Assembly: GCF_010119195.1 (NCBI RefSeq)
Contig: NZ_WRXL01000010.1
Location: 1 to 35,743 of the forward strand
DNA length: 35,743 nucleotides
DNA from: Haloarcula salina
Lineage (GTDB): Archaea; Halobacteriota; Halobacteria; Halobacteriales; Haloarculaceae
Direction of reading: 5' to 3'
The translations under genes were made by a program, and so were the position numbers. How positions within the stretch are numbered: the stretch's first letter is position 1; each line of letters begins with the position of its first letter. Shown here piece after piece: positions 7,317-16,383 of the stretch. The notes under the pieces were generated by a model. That model saw nothing but the letters and a program-made list of their open reading frames with translations. It did no database searches and was not told the DNA's origin.

Positions 7317-7394
7317 ACCCGGAGGTGGCGGGCCCGCCCGTAGTAAATCCCCGTCCCCAGTCAGCGTCTCAGACCGAGACGGCACCTCGCCGTT

Positions 7395-8507
7395 TCATTC
7401 GACGGCGACCCACTCGCCGCGCTCGTCGCTGCGCTCGACGGCGTCAAGGACCTGCTGAGCCGCCAGTCCGTCGGCGAAGGATGGGTCGGCGTCGCCGCCC
7501 TCGGCCACCGCCGAGAGGAACTCGTAGTTCTCGTGGACGAAGGTGTGCTCCCAGCCGAGGACGTGGCCCGGCGGCCACCAGTGCTCGACGTAGGGGTCGT
7601 CCTCGTCGGTGACGAGCACCCGCTGGAAGCCCCGGTCGCCCTCGGTGAGCAACTGGAGTTCGTTCAGCCGTTCGAGGTCGAACTTGAGCGCGCCCTTCGA
7701 CCCCTCGATGGCGATGGTGTGGGCGTTCTTGTGACCGTTGGCGACACGCGAGGCTTCGAGGGTCCCCATCGCGCCGCTCTCGAACTCGACTTGCGCGCTG
7801 TAAGCGTCGTCGACCGTGACCGGCCGGGTCCCGTCCTCGCCCTCGACGGGGCGTTCGTCGTGGAACGTCCGCAGGTGGCCGCTCACGCGCGAGATCTCGC
7901 CGGCGGCGTCGCCGAGCAGGAACCGGGCCAGGTCGACCGTGTGCGCGCCGAGGTCCCCCAGCGCCCCGCTGCCGGCCAGTTCCTCGTCGTTGCGCCAGGA
8001 CCACGGGGCCTCGGGGTCGACCAGCCAGTCCTGGAGGTACTGCCCGCGGAAGTGGTGGATCTCGCCGAGCTCGCCGGCCTCGACGAGGTTCTTCGCGTAC
8101 TGGATCGCCGGGACGAACCGGTAGTTGAACGCCGTTCCCGCGGGGACGCCGGCCGCGTCGGCCGCCTCGGCCATCTCCTCGGCAGTGTCGAGCGCTGGCG
8201 CGAGGGGCTTCTCGCAGAACGTCGGCGTGCCCGCCTCCAGCGCCGCGATGGACGGCTCCGCGTGGACGTGGTTCGGCCCGAGGTTGTAGAACACGTCCAC
8301 CTCGTCGACCACGTCGCGCCAGTCCGTCGCCGTGCGGTCGAAGCCCAGTTCCTCGGCGGCGTCAGCCAGCGCGTCCGCGTCGCGGCCGACGATGACGTCT
8401 TTGTTGACCGCCGGGGCCGCCGGGAAGAACATCGACAGCCGGGAGAGCGCGTTCGCGTGTGCTTTGCCCATAAATCGATAGCCGAGAACGCCGACATCGA
8501 GTGTCAT
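7395..8507 (-). CDS. Gfo/Idh/MocA-family NAD(P)-dependent oxidoreductase
   Basis: 370 aa. The N-terminal Rossmann domain begins at once (DVGVLGYRFMGKAHANAL, glycine motif GxxGxxxxAH at 6-18), and the catalytic lysine motif CEKPLA is present near residue 99, followed by the second alpha/beta domain (GSGALGDLGAHTVDLARFL, typical of inositol/sugar dehydrogenases with the HxxD-type motif). Members oxidise sugars, inositols or sugar derivatives; the substrate cannot be read from sequence. A TATA-like TTGTTATTT lies about 27 bases before the ATG. Its neighbours, including a TIM-barrel isomerase and a sugar-acid dehydratase, suggest a role in sugar or polyol catabolism. Confidence 0.9.
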   Translation of the reverse strand: MTLDVGVLGYRFMGKAHANALSRLSMFFPAAPAVNKDVIVGRDADALADAAEELGFDRTATDWRDVVDEVDVFYNLGPNHVHAEPSIAALEAGTPTFCEKPLAPALDTAEEMAEAADAAGVPAGTAFNYRFVPAIQYAKNLVEAGELGEIHHFRGQYLQDWLVDPEAPWSWRNDEELAGSGALGDLGAHTVDLARFLLGDAAGEISRVSGHLRTFHDERPVEGEDGTRPVTVDDAYSAQVEFESGAMGTLEASRVANGHKNAHTIAIEGSKGALKFDLERLNELQLLTEGDRGFQRVLVTDEDDPYVEHWWPPGHVLGWEHTFVHENYEFLSAVAEGGDADPSFADGLAAQQVLDAVERSDERGEWVAVE

Positions 8508-8625
8508 ATCGGCCCTTCACTCGGGGGCGAAATAACAATCGGGGTCAGAACGGGCCGGCGGGTCACCCGGTCGCAATATCCGGCCGGAGGGAAAAGACAA
8601 AAGCGGATGCGAGCGTTGGACCGGT

Positions 8626-9006
8626 ATGGCTTCTGAAGCAACCGTCCACATCGAGGACGTCATGTCGACCCCGCTGGAGACGATTTCCGCAGACGAGACC
8701 GTCAGAGCGGCGGCGACGCAGATGCGCGAACAGGACATCAACGGTATCTTCGTCCCCGGTGCGGAGGCGGGGATCATCACCACGACCGACATCGTCGACG
8801 CCGTCGCCGCGGGCGAGGACCTCTCGGCCGCGACGGTCGCCGACGTCATGACCGCCCCGGTCGAACGCGTCACCGCGTCGCTGGAACTCGGCGAGGCGGC
8901 CGCGATGATGACGAACTTCGGCATCAAGCACCTGCCGGTCATCGACGAGCACCAGGACTACGTCGGCATGGTGTCCTCGACGGACATCACGCGCGAACTG
9001 GCCTGA
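8626..9006 (+). CDS. two-CBS-domain protein
   Basis: 126 aa made up almost entirely of two CBS domains (about 11-62 and 73-126): VEDVMSTPLETISADETV-type opening and GIITTTDIVDAV, then VADVMTAPVERVT and YVGMVSSTDITREL. Such Bateman modules bind adenine nucleotides or S-adenosylmethionine and act as energy sensors, usually for a partner protein. No catalytic domain is fused, and the neighbours (divergent oxidoreductase, convergent AIM24-family gene) do not reveal the partner. Confidence 0.9.
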   Translation: MASEATVHIEDVMSTPLETISADETVRAAATQMREQDINGIFVPGAEAGIITTTDIVDAVAAGEDLSAATVADVMTAPVERVTASLELGEAAAMMTNFGIKHLPVIDEHQDYVGMVSSTDITRELA

Positions 9007-9051
9007 CCGAAAAAGACGGGGACCGCTGCCGGCGTTCGCGTCGTCCGCCGG

Positions 9052-9765
9052 TCAGAGGAAGTCGTCGATGCCGGTCCCGCCGTTGTCGTCGTCGCCCGTC
9101 CCCGGGAGCGCCTGGGCGATGGCCGACGTGAAGGCGTCGAGGCCGCGCGTCTGGTACCAGACCGTTCCGGGGCCGGTGAAGTCCATGACCAGGCCCTCGC
9201 CGCTGAGGAGCGTCGACTTCAGGCCGCCGACGCGGTGGGCGTCGAAGTCGACCGTTCCCTCCCAGGCGACGACGTGGTCGTTGTCGACGGTGTAGCGCTC
9301 GCCGGCGTCGAGTTCGACGCGCTCGATGCCGCCGAAGGCCTCGATGAAGACGTGGCCCGTGCCCTTCAGGGCGAGCGGCGTGATGCTCGCGCCGGCCAGC
9401 AGTGACTTGACGCCGCCGAACTCGGAGTCGATGTCGATACTGGGGTCGGCCGCGAGGAAGGCCCCGTCGACGGCGTAGAGCGTGGTCCCGTCGAGTTCGT
9501 GGTGGTGTACGTCGCCGGGCGTCGGCGGCGCGAGCGTGACGATCCCCTCGCCGCCCTCGGCGGTGAATTCGTTTGCGAGCAGCGACTCGCCGCCGAGCAT
9601 CGACTTGGCGGAACTGAGCAGGCCGTCGCGGCTGGTCGTCGTCTCGATGGAGATGGTCGGGGAGTGACTGACCATCGCGCCGGGTTCCGCGAGGATCGAT
9701 TCGCCGTCTTCGAGCGTGACGCGGACGTGCGTGTACGAGGGCTTGTGGGTGAGTTCGATGTCCAT
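9052..9765 (-). CDS. AIM24 / TIGR00266 family protein
   Basis: 237 aa. Three similar beta-rich segments typical of the family are visible: ESILAEPGAMVSHSPTISIE with LLSSAKSMLGGESLLANEF, LYAVDGAFLAADPSIDIDSE with VKSLLAGASITPLALKG, and HVVAWEGTVDFDA with LKSTLLSGEGLVMDFTGPG. The fold is a double-stranded beta helix; the yeast member is mitochondrial and archaeal/bacterial roles are unknown. The C-terminus is a short Gly/Asp-rich tail ending DDFL. A TATA-like AAATTTTATG near 9815-9824 gives an expected leader of about 25 bases. Confidence 0.85.
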   Translation of the reverse strand: MDIELTHKPSYTHVRVTLEDGESILAEPGAMVSHSPTISIETTTSRDGLLSSAKSMLGGESLLANEFTAEGGEGIVTLAPPTPGDVHHHELDGTTLYAVDGAFLAADPSIDIDSEFGGVKSLLAGASITPLALKGTGHVFIEAFGGIERVELDAGERYTVDNDHVVAWEGTVDFDAHRVGGLKSTLLSGEGLVMDFTGPGTVWYQTRGLDAFTSAIAQALPGTGDDDNGGTGIDDFL

Positions 9766-9857
9766 AGTCTGTCTCCGAAGCTGTGAGACGGGTGACTCTT
9801 CCGCCAGCCGCTACATAAAATTTCGCACAGAATCGTTCGAATTGTATGGCCGGGGAG

Positions 9858-10826
9858 CTACTCGGCCCAGTACGCGTCGCCGGGCTGGGTCTCGAAGACG
9901 GCGCGGTCGAGCACGTCGACGGCCTTCTCTAGCCCTTCGCGCGCGCTTGTGAGCGAGTCCTCGTGTTCGATGGAGAGCGCGCCGTCGTAGCCGACCATCC
10001 GCAGGGTGGAGACCACGTCCTTCCAGTGGGACTCGTCGTGGCCGTAGCCGATGGACCGGAACAGCCACGAGCGGTTCGGTTCGTCCGTGTAGGGGGCGGT
10101 GTCGAGCACGCCCTTCTCGCGGGCCTCTGACTCGTAGACCTTCGTGTCCTTGGCGTGGAAGTGATGGATGGCGTCCTCGTCACCGAGCAGGCGGATGGCC
10201 TCGGTCACGTCGATGCCCTGCCAGTAGAGGTGCGACGGGTCGAAGTTCGCTCCCACGTGGTCGTTCGTCCGCCGGCGCAGTTCCAGCAGGCCCCGGGGCT
10301 CGTAGACGAGCATGTTGGGGTGCATCTCGATGGCCAGGTCGACGTCGTGGGCGGCGGCGTGGGCCGCGAGGTCGGACCAGTACTCCTCGGCGACGCGCCA
10401 CTGGTACTCGTGGGCGTCGGCGTGCTCGCCCGGCCACGGCGCGGTGATCCAGTTCGGCACCTCGTCGTTCGGGCCGCCGGCGGGCAGCCCCGAGAAGCAG
10501 GTCACCGTGTTCGCGTCCAACTGATCGGCCAGCCGGACAGCCTCGCGGAGTTCCGCGTCCGCCGTCTCGGCGCGTTCGTCCACGGGGTGTAGTGGGTTGT
10601 TGTGCGTCGCCAGCGCGCTCACTCGCAGGTCGTGTTCGTCGAGCAGCGCGCGCAGTTCGTCCTGTTTCTCGTCGTCGTCGAGGTACGCATGCCTGTCGAG
10701 GTGATCGTCACCGGGAAAGCCCCCGCAGGCGAGTTCGACCGCGTCGACGCCGAGGTCCGAGAGGTACGAGAGCGCGTCGTCTAGCGACTGGTCGCCGAGT
10801 GGAACTGTCAGTACACCGATGTCCAT
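9858..10826 (-). CDS. sugar-phosphate isomerase/epimerase-type TIM barrel
   Basis: 322 aa, AP-endonuclease-2-like TIM barrel (xylose-isomerase-like superfamily). The metal-site residues are intact: E167 (DLAIEMHP), D196 and H199 (NFDPSHLYW), H224 (HHFHAKDTK) and E287 (LSIEHED). Members isomerise or epimerise sugars or inositol derivatives; the precise substrate is not evident. A TATA element (TATTTTTATC) about 30 bases before the ATG indicates a leaderless message. It is divergent from the sugar-acid dehydratase gene and shares a 138-base promoter region, so the two may be coregulated. Confidence 0.88.
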   Translation of the reverse strand: MDIGVLTVPLGDQSLDDALSYLSDLGVDAVELACGGFPGDDHLDRHAYLDDDEKQDELRALLDEHDLRVSALATHNNPLHPVDERAETADAELREAVRLADQLDANTVTCFSGLPAGGPNDEVPNWITAPWPGEHADAHEYQWRVAEEYWSDLAAHAAAHDVDLAIEMHPNMLVYEPRGLLELRRRTNDHVGANFDPSHLYWQGIDVTEAIRLLGDEDAIHHFHAKDTKVYESEAREKGVLDTAPYTDEPNRSWLFRSIGYGHDESHWKDVVSTLRMVGYDGALSIEHEDSLTSAREGLEKAVDVLDRAVFETQPGDAYWAE

Positions 10827-10964
10827 GCCGCCGAGTACAGGCGGTTTCGAGATAAAAATACCCCTGCGAGCGCTACCCGCAAATAGTAGAAAAGATAATT
10901 CGGAATCGAAGAAATCGATGCGGATTCCTCTACACTTTTGTGACGGGGGGCTGCAAGCGGGGGT
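10827..10964. promoter_or_regulatory. divergent promoter region, isomerase / sugar-acid dehydratase
   Basis: 138 AT-rich bases. The minus-strand TATA box is near 10850-10860. A GGAATC/GATTCC inverted repeat (10902-10907 and 10923-10928, 15-base spacer) lies between the two promoters and could be an operator. The plus-strand promoter element is less clear. Confidence 0.4.
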
Positions 10965-12215
10965 ATGGGACAGGCGAACGACGTCGACTACGCAGACCTA
11001 CACGATCCGAACGCAGAGTACACGATGCGGGAGCTCTCCAGCGAGACGATGGGCGTCACCGCCAAGCGCGGCGGCGGCCGCGACGTGGAGATCACGGACG
11101 TCCAGACGACGATGATCGACGGGAACTTCCCGTGGACGCTGGTGCGCATCTACACCGACGCGGGTATCGTCGGCACAGGTGAGGCCTACTGGGGCGCGGG
11201 CGTCCCGGAACTCATCGAGCGGATGAAGCCGTTCGTCATCGGCGAGAACCCGCTGGACATCGACCGCCTCTACGAGCACCTCGTCCAGAAGATGAGCGGC
11301 GAGGGGTCCGTCGAGGGCGTCACCGTCACGGCCATCGCCGGCATCGAGGTCGCGCTGCACGACCTCGCCGGCAAGATCCTCGAAGTGCCGGCCTACCAGC
11401 TGCTCGGCGGCAAGTACCGCGACCGGATGCGCGTCTACTGCGACTGCCACACCGAGGAGGAGGCCGATCCCGAGGCCTGCGCCGACGAGGCCCGCCGCGT
11501 CGTCGACGACCTGGGCTACGACGCCCTGAAGTTCGACCTCGACGTGCCCAGCGGCTTCGAGAAGGACCGAGCGAACCGCCACCTCCGTCCGGGCGAGGTC
11601 CGCCACAAGGCCGAGATCGTCGAGGCCGTCACCGAGGAGGTCAAGGACGAGGCCGACGTTGCCTTCGACTGCCACTGGACGTTCTCCGGCGGCTCGGGCA
11701 AGCGCCTGGCCGAGGAGATCGAGGAGTACGACGTGTGGTGGCTCGAAGACCCCGTCCCGCCGGAGAACCTCGAGGTCCAGGAGGAGGTCACGAAGTCCAC
11801 GTCGACGCCGATCACCGTCGGCGAGAACCGCTATCGCGTCACCGAGGAGCGCCGCCTCATCGAGAACCAGGCGGTCGACATCGTCGCGCCCGACATGCCG
11901 AAGGTCGGCGGCATGCGCGAGACCCGGAAGATCGCCGACGTGGCGAACCAGTACTACATCCCGGTCGCGATGCACAACGTCTCCTCGCCGATCGCGACGA
12001 TGGCCTCCGCCCACGTCGGCGCGGCCATCCCGAACGCGCTCGCCGTCGAGTACCACTCCTACGAACTCGGCTGGTGGGAGGACCTGGTCGAGGAAGACGT
12101 CATCGAGGACGGCTACATCGAGATTCCTGAGGAGCCCGGCCTCGGCCTGACGCTCGACCTCGACGCCGTCGCCGACCACGTCGTCGAGGGCGACTGGGTC
12201 TTCGACGAGGCGTAG
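10965..12215 (+). CDS. enolase-superfamily sugar-acid dehydratase, galactonate/gluconate dehydratase-like
   Basis: 416 aa mandelate racemase/muconate lactonizing enzyme family protein. An N-terminal capping domain (about 40-150) precedes the barrel. Metal ligands D235, E261 (WWLEDPVPPEN) and E287 (VGENRY) and the histidines H237 (FDCHW) and H337 (VAMHNVSSP) are spaced exactly as D183/H185/E209/E235/H285 of E. coli D-galactonate dehydratase (differences 2, 24, 26, 50). KxD is present as K189-F190-D191. It would dehydrate an aldonic acid to a 2-keto-3-deoxy acid, as in the haloarchaeal semi-phosphorylated Entner-Doudoroff pathway (gluconate dehydratase). Which epimer it uses is not decidable here; xylonate or arabinonate dehydratases are alternatives. 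Confidence 0.85.
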   Translation: MGQANDVDYADLHDPNAEYTMRELSSETMGVTAKRGGGRDVEITDVQTTMIDGNFPWTLVRIYTDAGIVGTGEAYWGAGVPELIERMKPFVIGENPLDIDRLYEHLVQKMSGEGSVEGVTVTAIAGIEVALHDLAGKILEVPAYQLLGGKYRDRMRVYCDCHTEEEADPEACADEARRVVDDLGYDALKFDLDVPSGFEKDRANRHLRPGEVRHKAEIVEAVTEEVKDEADVAFDCHWTFSGGSGKRLAEEIEEYDVWWLEDPVPPENLEVQEEVTKSTSTPITVGENRYRVTEERRLIENQAVDIVAPDMPKVGGMRETRKIADVANQYYIPVAMHNVSSPIATMASAHVGAAIPNALAVEYHSYELGWWEDLVEEDVIEDGYIEIPEEPGLGLTLDLDAVADHVVEGDWVFDEA

Positions 12216-12258
12216 GGCTCGCCAGCAACAGGCCGTCGGTGCTTTTCCGCGCGGGGCG

Positions 12259-13689
12259 TCAGTCCGAGACGGGCTCGACGCCGGTGACCTCGAAGCGCGC
12301 CCCGCCGCCCTCGCTCTCGCACACGTCGACCGACCAGCCGTGGGCCTCGGCGATCTGTTCGACGATACAGAGGCCGTAGCCCGACCCGTCGGCGGATCCG
12401 TAGCCCGGCTCGAAGACCCGCTCGCGCTCGTCGGCCGGGATGCCGGTGCCGTCGTCGGCGACGTAAAACCCGTCGTCGAGTTCGCCGACCGTCACCGTCA
12501 GGTCGGTCCCGTCGAGGGTCACGCCCTCGGCGCGCCCGTCGGCCCGCGCAACCGGTCCGTGGGCCACGGCGTTGCCGACGAGGTTCGCGAGCAGCTGTCG
12601 GAGCCGTTCCGGGTCCGCCAGGAAGACCGCGTCGGCGGCCAGGTCGAGCGTCGCTCCCTCGGCGTCGGTGTCTTGCCAGCACTGCTCGGCGACGGTCCCG
12701 AGCGGCACGGCCTCGAGGTCGAGCGCCGCGTCACCGCCCGCCGCCAGCGCGAGCAGGTCCTCGACGAGCGTCTCGATGCGGCGGTGGGCGCGCTCGACGG
12801 CCTCGAAGTGCTCCTCGCCGCCCGTCGACCGCGCCAGTTCGAGCTGGCCGCGCGCCACGTCGAGCGGGCCCCGGAGGTCGTGGCTGACGACGTTCGCGAA
12901 CGCTTCGAGCCTGCGCTCCCGGCGCTTTCGCTCCGTGATGTCCCGCGAGTAGCCCACGACGCGGGCGACGGAGCCGTTCTCCAGTACTGGCTCCGCCTCG
13001 GCCCGAACCCAGCGCTGGTCGTCGTCCGGCCGGGTGATGCGGAACTCGGCCGCGACCGACTCGCCCGCCGAGACCCCCTGTATCGCCTCGGCGACGCGCT
13101 CCTGGTCCGCGGGGTGGATCGCCGTCATGAACTCCATCGGGTTCTCCTCCAGCGCGTCGACCGGGCGGCCGTACAGGTCCTCGTACACGGAGTTGACGAA
13201 CAGGAGTTCGCTCCAGTCCCCGGCGAAGACCCACAGCATCACGCTGGTGTGTTCCGTCAGGTCGTCGAATCGCCGCCTGATCCGCTCGGCGCGTCGCTCC
13301 GCACGCTGGCGCTCGGTGACGAGGCGGACCCGTTTGGCGAGCGGGCCGGCCCGGTCGGCCTCGGGGTCCCGCTCGTAGTAGTCTGTGACGCCGCGTTCGA
13401 CGGCGTCGTCGACGACGGGGGCGGACACGTCGTCGGTCACCAGGACGATTGGGAGGGCGTCGTCGGACTCGCGGGCGGCGTCGACGAGCGACAGGCAGTC
13501 GACCTCCGGCGGGTCCGCGGCGACGGCGAGGCAGTCGAAGCGCTCCGAGTCGAGGCGGTCGAGCGCGCGCGCGCCGGACTCGACCGTGGTGACCGAGAGG
13601 GGGGTCGCCGCGTCCGTCGCCACGTCTGCGTCGATAATCGGATCGTCGTCCACCTGCAACACGTGAATCGGCTCTGCGTACTCGTTCAT
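12259..13689 (-). CDS. sensor histidine kinase with degenerate receiver domain, PAS and HATPase
   Basis: 476 aa, soluble (no membrane helix). Domain order: receiver-like domain (about 8-125), PAS/PAC (about 140-255, ending GYSRDITERKRRERR), HisKA with phosphoacceptor H270 in SHDLRGPL, and HATPase_c with N-box LVGNAVAHG and G-box DDGTGIP. The receiver keeps the acidic DDD pocket (14-16) but the aspartate that is normally phosphorylated aligns to A57 (FDCLAVAADPP) and the usual KP lysine is not in DYYERDP, so it should not be a phosphoacceptor. No response-regulator gene is adjacent, as is common for haloarchaeal kinases. It converges with the dehydratase gene and precedes the acyl-CoA ligase on the same strand, but a 91-base gap and its own TATA-like element separate them. 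Confidence 0.9.
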   Translation of the reverse strand: MNEYAEPIHVLQVDDDPIIDADVATDAATPLSVTTVESGARALDRLDSERFDCLAVAADPPEVDCLSLVDAARESDDALPIVLVTDDVSAPVVDDAVERGVTDYYERDPEADRAGPLAKRVRLVTERQRAERRAERIRRRFDDLTEHTSVMLWVFAGDWSELLFVNSVYEDLYGRPVDALEENPMEFMTAIHPADQERVAEAIQGVSAGESVAAEFRITRPDDDQRWVRAEAEPVLENGSVARVVGYSRDITERKRRERRLEAFANVVSHDLRGPLDVARGQLELARSTGGEEHFEAVERAHRRIETLVEDLLALAAGGDAALDLEAVPLGTVAEQCWQDTDAEGATLDLAADAVFLADPERLRQLLANLVGNAVAHGPVARADGRAEGVTLDGTDLTVTVGELDDGFYVADDGTGIPADERERVFEPGYGSADGSGYGLCIVEQIAEAHGWSVDVCESEGGGARFEVTGVEPVSD

Positions 13690-13780
13690 GTCAGTTTGAG
13701 TTTATGTGCTGTTGACAGTTGCCCGACTTGAATGTGCGCCTGTCTCACTGACTCGCTTAAATAGTCGATCCCGCGGGACC

Positions 13781-15457
13781 TCACTGACCGAACCGTTCGG
13801 TGACCGTCTGGCGATCGATCTTGTCCGGCCCGCTGGTGGGCATCTCGTCGACGAACGCCATCTCGCGGGGGTGTTTGTAGCGCGCGAGACGGCCGTCGAG
13901 GAACGCGCGCAGGTCCTCGACGGTCAGCGGTTCCGGGCCCGCATCGGCGGTCGGTTCGATGACGGCCTTGCCGACCTGTCCCCACGTCTCGTCGGGGACC
14001 GGGACGACCACGACCTCGCTCACGTCGGGGTGGTCGGCGACGGCGTCCTCGACCTCCGCCGGGTAGACGTTCTCGCCGCCGCTGACGAACATGTGCTTCG
14101 TCCGCCCCTCGATGTAGTAGTAGCCGTCCGCGTCGACGCGCGCGAGGTCGCCGGTCGACACCCAGCCGTCGCCGAACGCCTCGGCGGTGGCCTCGGGGTC
14201 GTCGAGATAGCGGTCGGCGGCGTGGGGCGAGCGGAGTTCGAGTTCGCCGACCTCGCCGGGGTCGACCACGGTCGGGTCCGCGTCTCCGGCGGCTTCGTCC
14301 TCCCCGTCGTCGACCGCCACCACCCGCGCGTCGACGTGCATCGCCGGGACGCCGACGGAGTCTGCCTTCTCACGGGGCCACCCCTCGGGCAGCGCGAAGT
14401 TGTTCGGACCGCACTCGGTGAGCCCGTAGCCCTGCGAGAGGTCGACGCCGCGGCCCCACCACGCCTCCATGACGGCCTTCCGGCAGGGGCCGCCGCCGGA
14501 CTTGGCGAACCGGAGCGTCGAGAGGTCCGTCTCGTCCCAGCGGTCGTGGTTCGCCATCATCCGAAGGACGGCCGGCACGGCGACCAGCACCGTCCCGCCC
14601 TCGCGCTCGACGGTGTCCAGCACGTCGCCGGGTTCGAACTCGCGGGCGACGACCACGGTGCCGCCCATGTGCCACAGCGGGACGGTGAGGACGTTCCAGC
14701 CGCCGGTGTGGAACATCGGGAACACCATCGGCGTCACGTCGTCGTCCCGCAGTCCCCACGCGGTGATGGTGTTCAGGGAATTCCAGACGACGCCGCGGTG
14801 AGTGATCTCCGTCTCCTTGGGCGTCCCCGTCGAGCCGCCGGTGTGGAGCAGGAGGTGCGTGTCGTCTGGGGCGATCGCCGCCCGTTCGACGGGCGAGTCG
14901 TCCGACGGGAGGGCCGAAGCGTAGGCGGGGGCGGCCGCGAGTGCGTCGGCGGCGTCGGACGACTGCTCGTCTGCGGCGGCCTCGTCAGCGGTCGACAAGT
15001 CGGCGGCATCTGCCGATTCGGTGGCGTCGCCGTCAGCGGGTTCGAGGCGGAGGAGCCCCGGGTCGAGTCCGTCGGCCTGCGACAGGGCGGCGGCGACGGC
15101 CTCGGCGAAGGGGGCTTCGACCACGACGAGCGCCGGGTCGACGCGGGCGAGGAGCGCCGCGAGTTCGGGCGGCGCGAGGCGGTGGGACAGCGGGGCCAGT
15201 CGGCTACCGGTCTTGCCGGTGGCGAAGAACAGGTCGACGACGGCGGGACGGTTCCGCGAGACGACGGCGACCGCGTCGTCGCGGCCGACGCCCTGGGCCC
15301 GGAGCAGTCGAGCCGCGCGGTTCGCGCGGCGGTCGAGGTCCGCGTAGGTGAACCGCCGCCCGGTCGTCGCGTCGACCAGCCCCTCGCGCTCCGGCGTGAG
15401 CGCGGCCCGCCGCTCGCTCCAGGCACCGACCCAGTCCTGGGGGGCGAACTCAGACAT
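13781..15457 (-). CDS. AMP-forming acyl-CoA/carboxylate-CoA ligase
   Basis: 558 aa adenylate-forming enzyme that would activate a carboxylic acid with ATP and CoA. The P-loop HTGGSTGTPKE lies at 205-215, the hinge/adenylate motif YGLTECGPNNF and the STGDLARVDADGYYYIEGR motif are present, and the C-terminal SGPDKIDRQ carries the catalytic lysine. An Ala/Asp/Ser-rich low-complexity stretch (about 138-188) interrupts the N-terminal domain before the P-loop and is probably a surface loop of halophilic type. It is the last gene of a minus-strand operon, overlapping the hydrolase by 8 bases and following the Liv-type transporter genes. The substrate is likely the compound the transporter imports; medium- or long-chain fatty acids and aromatic acids are all possible. 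Confidence 0.9.
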   Translation of the reverse strand: MSEFAPQDWVGAWSERRAALTPEREGLVDATTGRRFTYADLDRRANRAARLLRAQGVGRDDAVAVVSRNRPAVVDLFFATGKTGSRLAPLSHRLAPPELAALLARVDPALVVVEAPFAEAVAAALSQADGLDPGLLRLEPADGDATESADAADLSTADEAAADEQSSDAADALAAAPAYASALPSDDSPVERAAIAPDDTHLLLHTGGSTGTPKETEITHRGVVWNSLNTITAWGLRDDDVTPMVFPMFHTGGWNVLTVPLWHMGGTVVVAREFEPGDVLDTVEREGGTVLVAVPAVLRMMANHDRWDETDLSTLRFAKSGGGPCRKAVMEAWWGRGVDLSQGYGLTECGPNNFALPEGWPREKADSVGVPAMHVDARVVAVDDGEDEAAGDADPTVVDPGEVGELELRSPHAADRYLDDPEATAEAFGDGWVSTGDLARVDADGYYYIEGRTKHMFVSGGENVYPAEVEDAVADHPDVSEVVVVPVPDETWGQVGKAVIEPTADAGPEPLTVEDLRAFLDGRLARYKHPREMAFVDEMPTSGPDKIDRQTVTERFGQ

Positions 15458-16307
15458 CGTCGAGGAACCTCCGGATGCGCGCGGTGACTCGCTCGTGGTC
15501 CTCGACGAACAGCAGGTGCGGGCCGCCCTCGACGGGCTCGAACGCGGCGTCGGGAACGCCCGCGGCCAGCAGTTCGCCGTTCTCGAAGGGGACGACTCGG
15601 TCGGCCGTGCCGTGGACGACCAGCGTCGGCACGTCGATCTCGCCGAGGCGGTCGGACACGTCGTGAGCCGCCACGGCCGCGGCCTGCCACTGGAGCGCCC
15701 GGTCGCCGGCGTCGCTCTCGATCCGCCAGTCGACGATTCGCTCGATCAGGTCCGGGTGGGCGTCCGGGAAGCCGTCGGAGAACGCCGGCTGCATCTTGTA
15801 GCGCCGGAGTTCTCGTTCGTCCAGGTCATCGGGAACGGCGAACATCCGCTGCTGGGTCTCCTCGGGGACCGGGGCCGCCTCGGGGCCGCCCGGCGAGGTG
15901 CAAAGCAGCGCCAGCGAGCGCGCCCGGTCGTGGTCGAGGGCGTACCGCTGGGCGATCATGCCGCCCATGCTCGCGCCAACGACGTGGGCCGACTCGACGC
16001 CGGCATCGGCGAGTACGGCATCGAGGTCGGCCGCCATCTGCGCCATCGTGTAGGGGCCCTCGGGTTCGTCCGAGTCGCCGGTGCCGCGGTTGTCCCACAC
16101 GATGGTGTCGTACTCCTCGGCGAGGGTGTCGCGCTGCCAGCGCCACATCCAGCGCCCGTAACCGATTCCCTCCACGAACGCCACCGTCTCGGCGTCCGCC
16201 GGGCCGGCGCGCTCGTAGGCGAGTTCGACGCCGTCGTTGGTCGCGTAGTGCATCGTCGTCTCCGTCGGTTGGTCGTCGAGCGAGAAATCCGTTTGCGAGG
16301 TCGTCAC
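15450..16307 (-). CDS. alpha/beta-fold hydrolase
   Basis: 285 aa from a GTG start with a Shine-Dalgarno-like GGAGTGAT upstream; an internal ATG (16253) with GGAG before it would remove 18 poorly conserved residues and is an equally good start. The catalytic triad is visible: S113 in GASMGGM, D236 in HGTADRVVP, H264 in EGGPHLLF. Family members include 3-oxoadipate enol-lactonases, C-C hydrolases and esterases. It lies 76 bases after livM and overlaps the CoA-ligase gene, so it belongs to the transporter/ligase operon and may open a lactone or ester of the imported substrate. Confidence 0.88.
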   Translation of the reverse strand: MTTSQTDFSLDDQPTETTMHYATNDGVELAYERAGPADAETVAFVEGIGYGRWMWRWQRDTLAEEYDTIVWDNRGTGDSDEPEGPYTMAQMAADLDAVLADAGVESAHVVGASMGGMIAQRYALDHDRARSLALLCTSPGGPEAAPVPEETQQRMFAVPDDLDERELRRYKMQPAFSDGFPDAHPDLIERIVDWRIESDAGDRALQWQAAAVAAHDVSDRLGEIDVPTLVVHGTADRVVPFENGELLAAGVPDAAFEPVEGGPHLLFVEDHERVTARIRRFLDDV

Positions 16308-16383
16308 TGTCGATCACTCCGGTTCGGTGGCGAGACGAGAGCCGTCGGTACGCCGTCGCGCTCGGTCGTCGCGTTCGCCCCCG

